DNA of 64,000 nucleotides, taken from Bradyrhizobium cosmicum. GTDB lineage: Bacteria; Pseudomonadota; Alphaproteobacteria; Rhizobiales; Xanthobacteraceae. Below, in pieces: positions 54,816-62,832 of this stretch (positions are counted from its first letter, which is position 1; every line of letters begins with the position of its first letter). The stretch covers positions 6,138,001 through 6,202,000 of the forward strand of contig NZ_CP041656.2 of the NCBI RefSeq assembly GCF_007290395.2, read 5' to 3'. Under the pieces are notes generated by a model. The model was given only the letters and a program-made list of their open reading frames with translations, did not search any database and had not been told where the DNA came from. The position numbers and the translations under genes were made by a program.

Positions 54816-55337
54816 TCAATAAAACGCCCGAAAGTAATCCGCGAGCGTGTCCGGCTCAGCCAGCGAGTCCAGCTGCGCCGGTGTCTCGTCGAGTAGCGCG
54901 CTCGCCTGGGTCTTGTAATCGGCGGAGACGACGTCGGGCTGGTCTGCGCCGCGGCTGAGCATGCCGCGATAGGCTTCGTAGGCGGCCTGCGTGCCCATGA
55001 AGATGCAGACGCAATGCTGCGGCTCGGCGTAGAGATAGCGGACATCGCCGCCGTCCCGGTGCATCACGAAGCGATGCGGAGGCAGCGCGCGCAGCGCCTT
55101 CTGGCCCGCGGCGTCATTGGCGACCTGCACGCGAAAGCCGGCGGAGGCGAGATAGAAGCTGTTCTTGTCGAGGAACGGCTTGCTCGGCGTCTCCAGCGCC
55201 ACCAGCAGCGAGGCGCACAGCGAAAGCACGATCGCCGGCATCGCGCCAATGGCGCGCAAGGCCCGCGCCGATGCGCGGCGCGATTCCGCGGCTTCGCGAA
55301 AATCGACGCGCGCCGTGCTGACGACTGAGACGGCCAT
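54816..55337 (-). CDS. Hypothetical membrane-anchored protein, 173 residues
   Basis: 173 residues with a polar start (Arg-rich, EAAESRRASARALRA), one hydrophobic helix (about 32-49: AMPAIVLSLCASLLVALE), and a domain of about 120 residues outside the membrane with RVQVANDAAGQKALRALPPH, RYLYAEPQHCVCIFMG and YRGMLSRGADQPD. Possible single-pass protein with a small periplasmic domain. No family recognised. ATG 55337 is preferred to GTG 55340. Confidence 0.75.
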   Translation of the reverse strand: MAVSVVSTARVDFREAAESRRASARALRAIGAMPAIVLSLCASLLVALETPSKPFLDKNSFYLASAGFRVQVANDAAGQKALRALPPHRFVMHRDGGDVRYLYAEPQHCVCIFMGTQAAYEAYRGMLSRGADQPDVVSADYKTQASALLDETPAQLDSLAEPDTLADYFRAFY

Positions 55338-55434
55338 CACATTCCGCTCTCCTTGCCTGTCCTACAACCGAGCTTGCCTTGAACCCGCGCTGCCGGTCAA
55401 CCGACCCACGAGGACCGGCCGCCGCATCCATTGA

Positions 55435-55788
55435 ATGGACACCATCGTGTCGATCATCCTGCAATCCACCGTCGGCGGCTTCTCCGCCCAGTTCATGCGC
55501 AAGCTGCCGCTGGTCGAGCAGGCGATGCGCGAGCACGGGCTCGACCCCGCGGAGTTCGTGATCTCGAAGGATTATGCGAGCACCGCGGCGTACCCGATCA
55601 TCGGTCCATTCTTCTTCAACTACAGCGTGTTCTTCGGCGCGGAGACATTCACCGTCACCGAGCCGAACGATATGGTGTTCCTGGATTACTTCTTCAGACG
55701 CGTCCTGGCGGCGGACGGACCGCCGGAAGTGCCGCGGCGACCGGGATTGATCCGGCGGTTTTTCGGCTGGATGGCGCAGCCGGTGTGA
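55435..55788 (+). CDS. Hypothetical protein, 117 residues
   Basis: 117 residues, soluble except for a weakly hydrophobic N-terminus. KLPLVEQAMREHGLDPAEFV and ISKDYASTAAYPIIGPFFF are the best-defined parts, followed by FFGAETFTVTEPNDMVFLDY and a basic tail RRPGLIRRFFGWMAQPV, which may bind the membrane surface. No family recognised. It is divergent from the 173-residue protein, with 97 bases between starts. The start lacks a clear ribosome binding site, and a GTG at 55447 is an alternative. Confidence 0.65.
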   Translation: MDTIVSIILQSTVGGFSAQFMRKLPLVEQAMREHGLDPAEFVISKDYASTAAYPIIGPFFFNYSVFFGAETFTVTEPNDMVFLDYFFRRVLAADGPPEVPRRPGLIRRFFGWMAQPV

Positions 55789-55883
55789 AACTCGCCCCGC
55801 TTGTCGCAAGACGACGGCTGGTGTATGTGCTGCGGCCCGGCGCAGTACCGCGCCGCTATATTCACGCTCTCGAGGGAGGCGGC

Positions 55884-55943
55884 ATGAAGTTGAGATCGAC
55901 ACGTTCCGACCGCCGCCTGTCAGTCACCGGCGACCGGTCATGA
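55884..55943 (+). CDS. Possible 19-residue basic peptide
   Basis: ATG 55884 is preceded by the strong ribosome binding site GAGGGAGG and opens a frame of 19 codons, giving MKLRSTRSDRRLSVTGDRS: five Arg plus one Lys and few hydrophobic residues. Neither conservation nor function can be judged. The rest of 55789-56029 shows no other gene. Confidence 0.25.
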   Translation: MKLRSTRSDRRLSVTGDRS

Positions 55944-56029
55944 GCTGAACGCCGCTTCGCGGCTGTTCTTCCATTCATTCAATCTGGTTACGAGGGGCGT
56001 GACGCAACACGGCGGCGCGCCATGTCGTC

Positions 56030-56422
56030 ATGTATTTGCGGTTCGTTACACCGCTCATCCACCCGCACAGCCGCGTGGAGAGCGGCTTCTTTCGTGCGTC
56101 CTGTTACATCCAGCGGAACAACTGTCCCGACTGGATTCGGCAGGAGTTGGCCGACCAGTTCGCCTGGTTCGCGCAGCATCTGCCTATTCCCGGGCGCATC
56201 GCGCGGCACTTCAAGCGGCGCGATTCGATCTGGGGCATTTGCTGGTTCGACCCTCGGGCCCGCGAGGCGGTGAGCCGCGCACGTTACTGCGCCTGGCTGC
56301 TCGAGGAGGGCGGCCTGCCGGTGCGTACGATCACGACCTCGCGCCAGCGCGAAGTGCTCTGGCGCGATGCACATCAGATCGTCACCAAGCCTTCGGCCGA
56401 TCTTCCGAAAGCATTCCCCTGA
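56030..56422 (+). CDS. Hypothetical protein, 130 residues
   Basis: 130 residues rich in Arg, Trp and Cys: RFVTPLIHPHSRVESGFFRA, CYIQRNNCPDWIRQELADQF, WFDPRAREAVSRARYCAWLL. Probably cytoplasmic, possibly a nucleic-acid or metal binder, without a known family. The start lacks an obvious ribosome binding site. The gene is convergent with the peptidoglycan amidase gene. Confidence 0.6.
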   Translation: MYLRFVTPLIHPHSRVESGFFRASCYIQRNNCPDWIRQELADQFAWFAQHLPIPGRIARHFKRRDSIWGICWFDPRAREAVSRARYCAWLLEEGGLPVRTITTSRQREVLWRDAHQIVTKPSADLPKAFP

Positions 56423-56484
56423 ACGGCACCGGCGGCTTCTGCCGCCGGTTGCCCGGATGCGGCCGGGGAGGATCCGAATCCCCT

Positions 56485-57114
56485 CTACTCCCCCCAGGTC
56501 CTCGCCATGGTCGCGAGCGAGCAGCCTTCACAATAGCGCGCGTCCTTGTAGTCGATCCAGTTGTGCGCATAGACGTGGTCGAGCGGGATGCCGTAGCGCG
56601 CACGCAGAACCTGGACGAGGATCTTCCACGCCGCGACCTGCGCCTCGGTCGGACCGGCGTTGACATCGGGATAGTTGCCCGCGAATTCGACGCCGATCGA
56701 ATTGCCGCGCACGACCTGACGGTAGGTCGGCTTGTTGTCGATATACTTGTTGTCGTTGCGATTGGCGCCGTCGCCATGGGTCGGCACCAGATTCTCCGCG
56801 ACCGCCCAATAGACGGTGCCGTCGGTCTCGACCCACACCGTGACGCCGCGCCGCGTCGGATTCTTCGACTGCTCCTGCGCGCCGCCGCGCGCCGAGCCCG
56901 CCGGTCCCTCGGTCTGGTGCACGATGATGTTGCGCCAGGGGTGGGCGTTCTGGACGTCGCCCCACGGCGCCAGCCAGACGATCTTCAGGCCGGGAATATC
57001 AGGCGTGCCGGGACTGCGCGCGAGCTTTGCGAGCCCGACGTCGGTTGCGGCGGCGGGAATGACCAGGGCGGAGGCAGCGAGAACAGCCGCGAGAAGCAGG
57101 CGAGACATCATCAT
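56485..57114 (-). CDS. Secreted N-acetylmuramoyl-L-alanine amidase (amidase_2)
   Basis: 209 residues with a Sec signal peptide (1-23, core LLLAAVLAASALVIP). The amidase_2 fold has the zinc-binding His in IIVHQTEG near 63-70, an active-site PTHGDGANRN, and VYAHNWIDYKDARYCEGC near the C-terminus, where a second His and a disulfide pair are likely. It removes the peptide stem from peptidoglycan or recycled muropeptides in the periplasm. ATG 57114 begins a run of three Met codons, so the exact start is uncertain by up to two residues. Confidence 0.9.
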   Translation of the reverse strand: MMMSRLLLAAVLAASALVIPAAATDVGLAKLARSPGTPDIPGLKIVWLAPWGDVQNAHPWRNIIVHQTEGPAGSARGGAQEQSKNPTRRGVTVWVETDGTVYWAVAENLVPTHGDGANRNDNKYIDNKPTYRQVVRGNSIGVEFAGNYPDVNAGPTEAQVAAWKILVQVLRARYGIPLDHVYAHNWIDYKDARYCEGCSLATMARTWGE

Positions 57115-57148
57115 GCAGGTCCAATCACGGACCGAGCCTAGCACGGCT

Positions 57149-58360
57149 CTAAGCGAATTTGCGTGCGGCCTCGCCGAGCCCGGGCGACTCGGGCGAAAGC
57201 GGCGGTGCCGGGTCGTAGACGGCGAAGTCGTTCTTGCCGTTCTTCTTGGCGGCATAGAGGGCGTGATCGGCGTGCGCGATCAGCCGGTCCGGGAATTGGC
57301 CGATGCCGCGGTCCCATTCGGCGGCGCCGATCGAGATCGCGATCGCGATGTCCTTGCCGGCGCAAGCCACGGCATCCTGACGGCAGACCTCGAGCACGCG
57401 GCGGGCGATCATTGCTGCCTCGCGTAAGGACGATGACGGCAGCACGATGCAGAACTCGTCACCGCCGGTACGCGCGAGCATGTCGCCCGGCCGCAGCCGC
57501 GTCTGCGCCATCAGGGTGAAGTGCCGGAGGCAGTCGTCGCCGGCGGCGTGGCCGTGGGTGTCGTTGATGGTCTTGAAGCCGTCGAGGTCGATCACCAGCA
57601 GCGAGAATGGCTCGCCGCTGCGCTCCGAGCGGGCGCATTCCTCTGACAGGCGCTGCAGCAGATGCCGCCGGTTGGCGACGCCGGTGAGGTCGTCGAGCAG
57701 CGCGAGGTCGGCGACCTCGTTGCGCAGCCGGTCCATCGCCATCAGCAGGAAGCCGAAATTGAGCGTCATCGACAGGAACAGCAGCCCCAGCACCATCACG
57801 GCGTGGGCCTGACCGCCGGCCACCGACGAGAAGTCGCCGCCGAGCAGGTTGCCGACTGAACGCGCCGAGAAGATCGCGATGATGATGACGATCACGATGC
57901 CGGACAGCCGGGCACCCGGACTGACGCGGCCCTTCGGCGGCGACAACAGCAGACGCAGCGCCAGCACCAGCGGCAGCGCCTGACCGAGCGTGTAGCTGAG
58001 CATGCGCAGCTGCATCTGTTCGAAGCCGACCATGAAGACCGCGACGCCGGCGAGGCTCGCGCATCCCGTTGCGGTCAGCACTCGCCATGAGACCGGCCGA
58101 TCATAGAAGCGCTGAATGCCCATGGCGGCGAGGCAGCTCGCCGCAATGACACCGGCAGCGCCAATCAGAAGCGGCAGGGGGGAATCGACAAACAGGCGCA
58201 CCAGTGCCGTCATCGCACCCGTCGCGCCGACGAAGCACGATGCCATCCAGAACCGCGCGGCCGCAAATTTCGGATAGGAGCGCGTCACGTAGGCCCAGAT
58301 CAAACCGAGCGCCAGGAAGTTGACGACGAAGACGGTCCAGAGTGTCGGCAAGTTCAGCAT
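57149..58360 (-). CDS. Membrane diguanylate cyclase (GGDEF) with RxxD inhibitory site
   Basis: 403 residues. Six or seven membrane helices span about 5-215, then a GGDEF domain (about 228-390) follows. LLDDLTGVANRRHL starts the domain; TGGDEF (GGDEF at 299-303) is intact. RPGD at 290-293 lies exactly five residues ahead, the classic RxxD inhibitory site that binds c-di-GMP, so product inhibition is expected. It makes c-di-GMP. The 35 bases between it and the amidase gene suggest the two may be co-transcribed. Confidence 0.93.
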   Translation of the reverse strand: MLNLPTLWTVFVVNFLALGLIWAYVTRSYPKFAAARFWMASCFVGATGAMTALVRLFVDSPLPLLIGAAGVIAASCLAAMGIQRFYDRPVSWRVLTATGCASLAGVAVFMVGFEQMQLRMLSYTLGQALPLVLALRLLLSPPKGRVSPGARLSGIVIVIIIAIFSARSVGNLLGGDFSSVAGGQAHAVMVLGLLFLSMTLNFGFLLMAMDRLRNEVADLALLDDLTGVANRRHLLQRLSEECARSERSGEPFSLLVIDLDGFKTINDTHGHAAGDDCLRHFTLMAQTRLRPGDMLARTGGDEFCIVLPSSSLREAAMIARRVLEVCRQDAVACAGKDIAIAISIGAAEWDRGIGQFPDRLIAHADHALYAAKKNGKNDFAVYDPAPPLSPESPGLGEAARKFA

Positions 58361-58764
58361 GGCGATCGCAGCCCGCGCAGCGTCGCGCCCCCCGTTTCTG
58401 GCAGCCGTTCGTCCATGACCCGTCCCCGTTTTCTTGCGGGGAAGAATGCGCGGGTTGCACTTAACGGAACCTCACTGAGATCTGCGAAAGTCCGCCCTTG
58501 GTTTTGGAATCATGAACGGCGCCCGGTGATTGCCGGATCGTTAGCCATGTCGCCTCGCCGGCCGCGGCGCGCTGCAAGGCGGATTCGCGGGCAAAAATCA
58601 CCCGAAAAGGCATCTGAACTGTGGATAACGCAATGACACAGATGTGACAGTGCGGGGCAGAGACCTGCGAATCTGCTGAGCTTGCCGTCGAGGATGTTGC
58701 GAGGCTGGCCCTCCGCCGAGCATCCCTCGTGTCGCGTTTAACCATGAACCCTTGAGAGGATACT
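58361..58764. other. Gene-free stretch upstream of the lysine-rich peptide
   Basis: About 400 bases between the start of the diguanylate cyclase and the micropeptide gene. I see no gene. It must contain both promoters, and the part after 58620 (GTGGATAACGCAATGACAC) is A/T-richer than the surroundings. Confidence 0.5.
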
Positions 58765-58836
58765 ATGGCTAAGAAAGCGAAGAAGGCGAAGAAGGCGACG
58801 AAGAAGAAGGCCAAGAAGGCCGCGAAGAAGAAGTAG
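58765..58836 (+). CDS. Lysine-rich 23-residue peptide, histone H1-like
   Basis: A micropeptide of 23 residues in which 14 are Lys and 7 Ala: MAKKAKKAKKATKKK and then a second AKKAAKKK block. The AGAGGA motif ends four bases before ATG 58765. It resembles the Lys/Ala-rich tails of eukaryotic H1 and of bacterial H1-like proteins, so binding to nucleic acid or a membrane is plausible. An intrinsic terminator follows after a first hairpin at 58851-58879. No function is known. The alternative is a simple-sequence relic, but the ribosome binding site, stop and terminator are all well placed. Confidence 0.6.
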   Translation: MAKKAKKAKKATKKKAKKAAKKK

Positions 58837-58850
58837 CCAGCATGTTCTTT

Positions 58851-58926
58851 GCCCGGGTGGAGTTTCGCTCCGCCCGGGCGTCGGGTCAGCGACTTTGAAG
58901 ATGGCGGGCTCGAGGCCCGCTTTTTT
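58851..58926 (+). terminator. Tandem hairpins and intrinsic terminator
   Basis: The first hairpin is 58851-58879 (GCCCGGGTGGAG with CTCCGCCCGGGC, one mismatch). The second, at 58904-58920 (GCGGGC with GCCCGC), is followed by six T at 58921-58926 and is a good intrinsic terminator for the plus strand. Confidence 0.8.
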
Positions 58927-58962
58927 ATTGCCTGAGTGGTGGAGACACGAACGCTCCACAGC

Positions 58963-58997
58963 GTCATGGCCTGGCCGGGCTTGTCCCCGCCGTGACG
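58963..58997. repeat. Partial palindromic repeat, family A
   Basis: GTCATGGCCTGGCCGGGCTT with GTCCCCGCCGTGACG resembles one end of the element at 4221-4302 but lacks the full second arm. A truncated copy. Confidence 0.55.
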
Positions 58998-59024
58998 ACC
59001 TTTCGATATCGCAGATGAGAGAGC

Positions 59025-59636
59025 CTACCGCTCCGCGAACGCCAGCTTGGCGCCGAGGGCGGCAAAGCCCGCGGCAAAGCTGCGGCGCAGCCACGCCATG
59101 ACACGGGGGCGCGAGATGACGCGTTCCCGCACGGAGGCGGCGCAGAGGCCGTAGACGACGAACACGGCAAAGGTCATCGCCATGAAGGCGCCGCTCAATT
59201 CCAGCATCCGCGCCAGCACATGGGCGTCGTCCACCGCGATGAATTGCGGCAGGAAGGCAAGGAAGAAGATCGAGAGCTTCGGGTTGAGGATGTTGATCAG
59301 AAAGCCGGTCACGATGACCCGGCCGCTGGAGCGTTCCTTGATCCCGCCCTCGACCGAAAGCGCACCTCGCTCGCGCAGCGCCTGCCAGGACATATAGAGC
59401 AGATAGAGCACCCCGCCCCATTTCAACACGGCAAAGGCGAGCGCGCTGGTGTGCAGCACGGCGGTGAGGCCCAGCGTCGCCGCGATCATGTGCGGCACGA
59501 TCCCGAGAGTACAGCCGAACGCCGCCGCGACGCTCGCACGCGAGCCGCGCGTGAGCGCCGCGGCCAGCGTGTAGAGCACGCCTGTGCCGGGCGAAGCGAC
59601 GACGATGAGCGAGGTGAGCAGGAAGGACCAGGACAT
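59025..59636 (-). CDS. LysE/RhtB family amino-acid exporter
   Basis: 203 residues with six membrane helices. The N-terminal signature VASPGTGVLYTLAAALTRGS and the later FLINILNPKLSIFFLAFLPQF are typical of LysE/RhtB translocators. It exports an amino acid or related compound using the proton gradient. The gene stands alone, 93 bases from the nearest minus-strand neighbour, and no LysG-like regulator is adjacent. Confidence 0.93.
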   Translation of the reverse strand: MSWSFLLTSLIVVASPGTGVLYTLAAALTRGSRASVAAAFGCTLGIVPHMIAATLGLTAVLHTSALAFAVLKWGGVLYLLYMSWQALRERGALSVEGGIKERSSGRVIVTGFLINILNPKLSIFFLAFLPQFIAVDDAHVLARMLELSGAFMAMTFAVFVVYGLCAASVRERVISRPRVMAWLRRSFAAGFAALGAKLAFAER

Positions 59637-59729
59637 GGTCTCAAGCCTATCACCCCCGACGCTGACCGGGAAGTCACGCCCCGATCAATGCGGGCCGGCA
59701 CGACTGGACCGACCGCCACACGTGCTGCG

Positions 59730-60104
59730 TTAATTCAACTGGGCGATCTCGGCCTCGCGCAGGACGTCCAGCGGCGCCCATGGCTTGGCCCAGAACTTTG
59801 CGCCGTCGGGCAAGGGCTGCATCAGAGGGCGACCGGAGGTGACGACGACATCGAGCCTGGGATTCCGGCCCTTGGCGACGTGCGCCAATTCGACTCCGGT
59901 CATGCGGCCCGCGAGCTGCACGTCGGTGAGCATCAGGCACAGCGCGCCGGCGTTCTTGTCCAGCACGCGTTCGGCGGCCTCCGCGCTTTCACACTGGATG
60001 ACCAGGTAGCCGCTCTCTTCCAGCAGGAGACTCAGCATCTCCCGCTGCATGGCATCGTCCTCAACGATCAACGCGGTCGCTTGATATGGCTGCGCCTGTC
60101 CCAT
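59730..60104 (-). CDS. Single-domain response regulator
   Basis: 124 residues, a receiver domain only: acidic pocket VEDDAM near 14-19, phosphorylated Asp61 in LMLTDVQL, and Lys107 in FWAKPW. No output domain, so it resembles CheY-like phosphate shuttles in rhizobia. GGGAG seven bases before ATG 60104 selects the start. No histidine kinase is next to it; an orphan kinase elsewhere is likely. Confidence 0.9.
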   Translation of the reverse strand: MGQAQPYQATALIVEDDAMQREMLSLLLEESGYLVIQCESAEAAERVLDKNAGALCLMLTDVQLAGRMTGVELAHVAKGRNPRLDVVVTSGRPLMQPLPDGAKFWAKPWAPLDVLREAEIAQLN

Positions 60105-60233
60105 TTGACTGCTCCCAGAATGCTCGCCTCCGCTCAAGTCGCGTAAGTTAAGGGGCCAAATCCGATACAGTTCGGTTCCATTCTGAAAAAATGTAAATCA
60201 TAGTTCCCCATCCAGAGGTTGACGGGGGAATCC

Positions 60234-61064
60234 ATGACGACGATTCGCGGCGCGGCCGCCATCACGGGAGCGGCCAGCGGCATCGGCCGCGCCCTCGCCA
60301 TCGAACTCGCACGCCGCGGCTGCGACCTCGCGCTCGCCGATCGCGACGAGGCTGGGCTGAAGATGCTCGCCGCCGAGATCGGACGGGATCGCAACATCAG
60401 CGTGCATCGCGTCGATGTCGCCGAAGCCGGCGACATCGCGCAGTTCGCGGCCGATGCGATCGCGGCACATCCGGCGCTCGGCATCGTCATCAACAATGCC
60501 GGGGTGGCTCTGATGGGATCGTTCGAGGAGATCGACCAGGCGCAGATGGAGTGGCTGTTCGACATCAATTTCTGGGGCGTCGTGCACGGCACGCGCGCCT
60601 TCCTGCCGCATCTGAAAACGCTAGGCGAGGCGCATATCGTCAACCTCTCCTCGATCTTCGGCATCATCGCGCCGCCGGGACAGTCCGCCTATGCGGCGGC
60701 CAAGTTCGCGGTGCGCGGTTTTTCCGAGAGCGTGCGCCATGAGCTTGCAGTCGCGGGCAGCCCGGTGAGGCTCTCGGTCGTGCATCCCGGCGGCGTCGCC
60801 ACCGCCATCGCGCGCAACTCGCGCACCGGGGTCGGCGTCACCGACAATGCCCGCCGCGCGCAATCGATCGAGCGGTTCGAGAACGCGGCGAAGACGACGC
60901 CGAAAGACGCCGCGCTGCGCATCATCAGGGGCATCGAGAAGAACGAGCCGCGCATCCTGATCGGCAACGACGCCCGCTTCATGGACCTGCTGCAGCGCTT
61001 CCGGCCGGGGACATACTGGGCGCCGCTGCAGCGGAAGCTGGAGAAGATGGCGAAGGGGAAGTGA
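60234..61064 (+). CDS. Short-chain dehydrogenase/reductase (SDR)
   Basis: 276 residues of the classical SDR family: cofactor motif TGAASGIGRA near 11-20, NNAG near 89-92, and the active site YxxxK in SAYAAAKFAVRG. The C-terminal part (PGGVATAIARNSRTGVG and the tail) suits an NAD(P)-dependent oxidation or reduction of an alcohol or ketone. It is divergent from the response regulator, with 130 bases between starts. GGGGGAATCC just upstream of ATG 60234 selects it. Confidence 0.9.
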   Translation: MTTIRGAAAITGAASGIGRALAIELARRGCDLALADRDEAGLKMLAAEIGRDRNISVHRVDVAEAGDIAQFAADAIAAHPALGIVINNAGVALMGSFEEIDQAQMEWLFDINFWGVVHGTRAFLPHLKTLGEAHIVNLSSIFGIIAPPGQSAYAAAKFAVRGFSESVRHELAVAGSPVRLSVVHPGGVATAIARNSRTGVGVTDNARRAQSIERFENAAKTTPKDAALRIIRGIEKNEPRILIGNDARFMDLLQRFRPGTYWAPLQRKLEKMAKGK

Positions 61065-61092
61065 GGTGGGAACGCAACAGCGTCTTTCCGCC

Positions 61093-61176
61093 GTCATTGC
61101 GAGCAGCACAGCGACGAAGCAATCCAGACTATCTCCGCGGAGGGATTCTGGATTGCTTCGCTGCGCTCGCAATGAC
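61093..61176. repeat. Palindromic intergenic repeat, family D, second copy
   Basis: GTCATTGCGAGCAGCACAGC on the left faces TTCGCTGCGCTCGCAATGAC on the right, with inner arms GCAATCCAGA and TCTGGATTGC. Same family as 22843-22920 but with small insertions in the left arm, so the stem is imperfect. Confidence 0.8.
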
Positions 61177-61202
61177 GGCCGTGGTTGGCGGCATGCCGCC
61201 TC

Positions 61203-62009
61203 TCACTGCCCCGCCAGGCGATCCGCAAAATACCCGATCGTCTTGCGGTAGATCACCGCCCGGTTCCACTCTCGCATCGCCTCAAAATTGGCGGTGCCTT
61301 CGCCGTAGGGCTGACCCATCTTGAAGCCGTTGCTGTGGAGCAGGTTCGCGGTCGAGGCAAGCACGTCGGGGACGCTGTGGCGGAGGTCGACGTGGCCGTC
61401 GCCGTCGAAATCGACGCCGTACTTGATGTAGGACGACGGCAGGAACTGGGTCTGGCCGATCTCGCCGGCAAAGGCGCCGATCAGGTCGCGCAGCGGCAGG
61501 TCGCCGCGCTGCACGATCTTGAGGGCGGCGAGCAGCTCGCCCTGGAACAGCTCGGTGCGGCGGCAATCATGCGCGAGCGTCGCCAGCGTGCGGACCACCG
61601 GCATCTTGCCGATGTCTCCCTTGCCGAAATCACTCTCCAGGCCCCAGATCGCAACCAGGATATGGCGAGGCACGCCGAACTGCTGCTCGATGCGCGAGAG
61701 CAGCGCGGCGTGACGCTGCAACAGCGCCTTGCCGCCATTGATGCGGCCGGGGCCGACGCGGGTCGAGACGTACTGTTCAAAACTCTTGTTGAAGGTGTGG
61801 CGCTGCCGCCGGTCGAAGGCGAGCACCGCGCCGTCCTGCTGCACGCCGCTGAGCGCCGCATTGGTCACGCTCGCCGAGACGCCCGCCGCCTGCGCCTCCG
61901 AGGCCATGCTGGCGACGAAGCTGTTGAAGTCGCCGCCGCAGCGCGCAGCCTCGGCCGAGCCGCCGGCCAGACAGACGAAACCGGCAACGGCCAGAGCGTA
62001 TCTCAGCAT
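61203..62009 (-). CDS. Secreted lytic murein transglycosylase (MltB-like)
   Basis: 268 residues with a Sec signal peptide (about 1-22, LAVAGFVCLAGGSAEA). The catalytic Glu125 is in IWGLESDFGKG; GEIGQTQFLPSSYIKYGVDFD (shorter block: QTQFLPSSY) is the diagnostic MltB stretch, with DGDGHVDLRHSVPDVL at the end. It cleaves the beta-1,4 bond of peptidoglycan in the periplasm, making anhydro-muropeptides. No peptidoglycan-binding domain is seen, and it lacks a lipobox, so it should be soluble. Confidence 0.92.
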   Translation of the reverse strand: MLRYALAVAGFVCLAGGSAEAARCGGDFNSFVASMASEAQAAGVSASVTNAALSGVQQDGAVLAFDRRQRHTFNKSFEQYVSTRVGPGRINGGKALLQRHAALLSRIEQQFGVPRHILVAIWGLESDFGKGDIGKMPVVRTLATLAHDCRRTELFQGELLAALKIVQRGDLPLRDLIGAFAGEIGQTQFLPSSYIKYGVDFDGDGHVDLRHSVPDVLASTANLLHSNGFKMGQPYGEGTANFEAMREWNRAVIYRKTIGYFADRLAGQ

Positions 62010-62183
62010 ATGGAGCGATCCCCCAGAATTCTTGCGCGAAGCAACGCGATCCCAGCGCGAAGCAGTGCGTGATCATGCCCGGGAAAGCCGCCACCGTCAA
62101 AGTGGCCCGCTTGATCCGCATCAACGTGTCTCACGTCCTCCTTCCTAGACTGGACAAAACAGCCGAGCCGAGCAGGAGCCGCC

Positions 62184-62711
62184 ATGACCGGAATTACCTT
62201 GACCGCCGAACAGATCCGCAACGCACCCGCACCGGTGCGGCAATGGATCGAGCAGGAGGTGATCACCTCGCTCGGCCTTGCGTCGCGGACACCCATGGCC
62301 GCTCCGCCGCAGGCGGCCCATCTCGTTGCCTGCAGCGTGGACGACATGGCCGGCGTGCTGGAGCATATCCGCGGCGCGCTTCCCGCGGTGAACGTGCTGT
62401 TCGAGCTCGGTCGACCGGGCATCAGCTTCGGGCAGCCTGCGGTGATGACGTTCCGCCTGATGGACATCCTGCATCACACCCGCTTGCAGGACATCGGCCA
62501 GGTGATGACCTGCCTGGAGATGATCAACCGGGCCCTGACCGAGGTGAGGAAGGATCCGTCGGTGCTGTTCTGCGGCTTCGACAATGAAGGGCACTGCCTG
62601 ATCGCGCCGCAGACCCAGGCCAGCATCGCGATGCTGTGGCAGACCATGATGGAACGCCAGCAGGCCGCGCGGGAGCATCAGGCCGGCAGCAGGATTGCGC
62701 CGGCGGCCTGA
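62184..62711 (+). CDS. Hypothetical protein, 175 residues
   Basis: 175 residues, soluble, no signal peptide. Blocks: LTAEQIRNAPAPVRQWIEQE at the start, VACSVDDMAGVLEHIRGALP, MTFRLMDILHHTRLQDIGQV in the middle, and a helical Gln-rich end. The N-terminal block suggests a protein-protein contact helix. No family recognised; the strong ribosome binding site AGGAGCCGCC supports it. It precedes the OmpA-family gene by 121 bases on the same strand. Confidence 0.75.
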   Translation: MTGITLTAEQIRNAPAPVRQWIEQEVITSLGLASRTPMAAPPQAAHLVACSVDDMAGVLEHIRGALPAVNVLFELGRPGISFGQPAVMTFRLMDILHHTRLQDIGQVMTCLEMINRALTEVRKDPSVLFCGFDNEGHCLIAPQTQASIAMLWQTMMERQQAAREHQAGSRIAPAA

Positions 62712-62832
62712 AGCGGGGGATCCCCGGCTTTACGAGCGCTCGGCGAGGAAATCGGCCTGCGGAGAGAACCGGCGGCGCGGTGCAGGCGACTAATCCCTGC
62801 GCCCCCGTCTCCTCAACCGACAGAGAGTGCCG

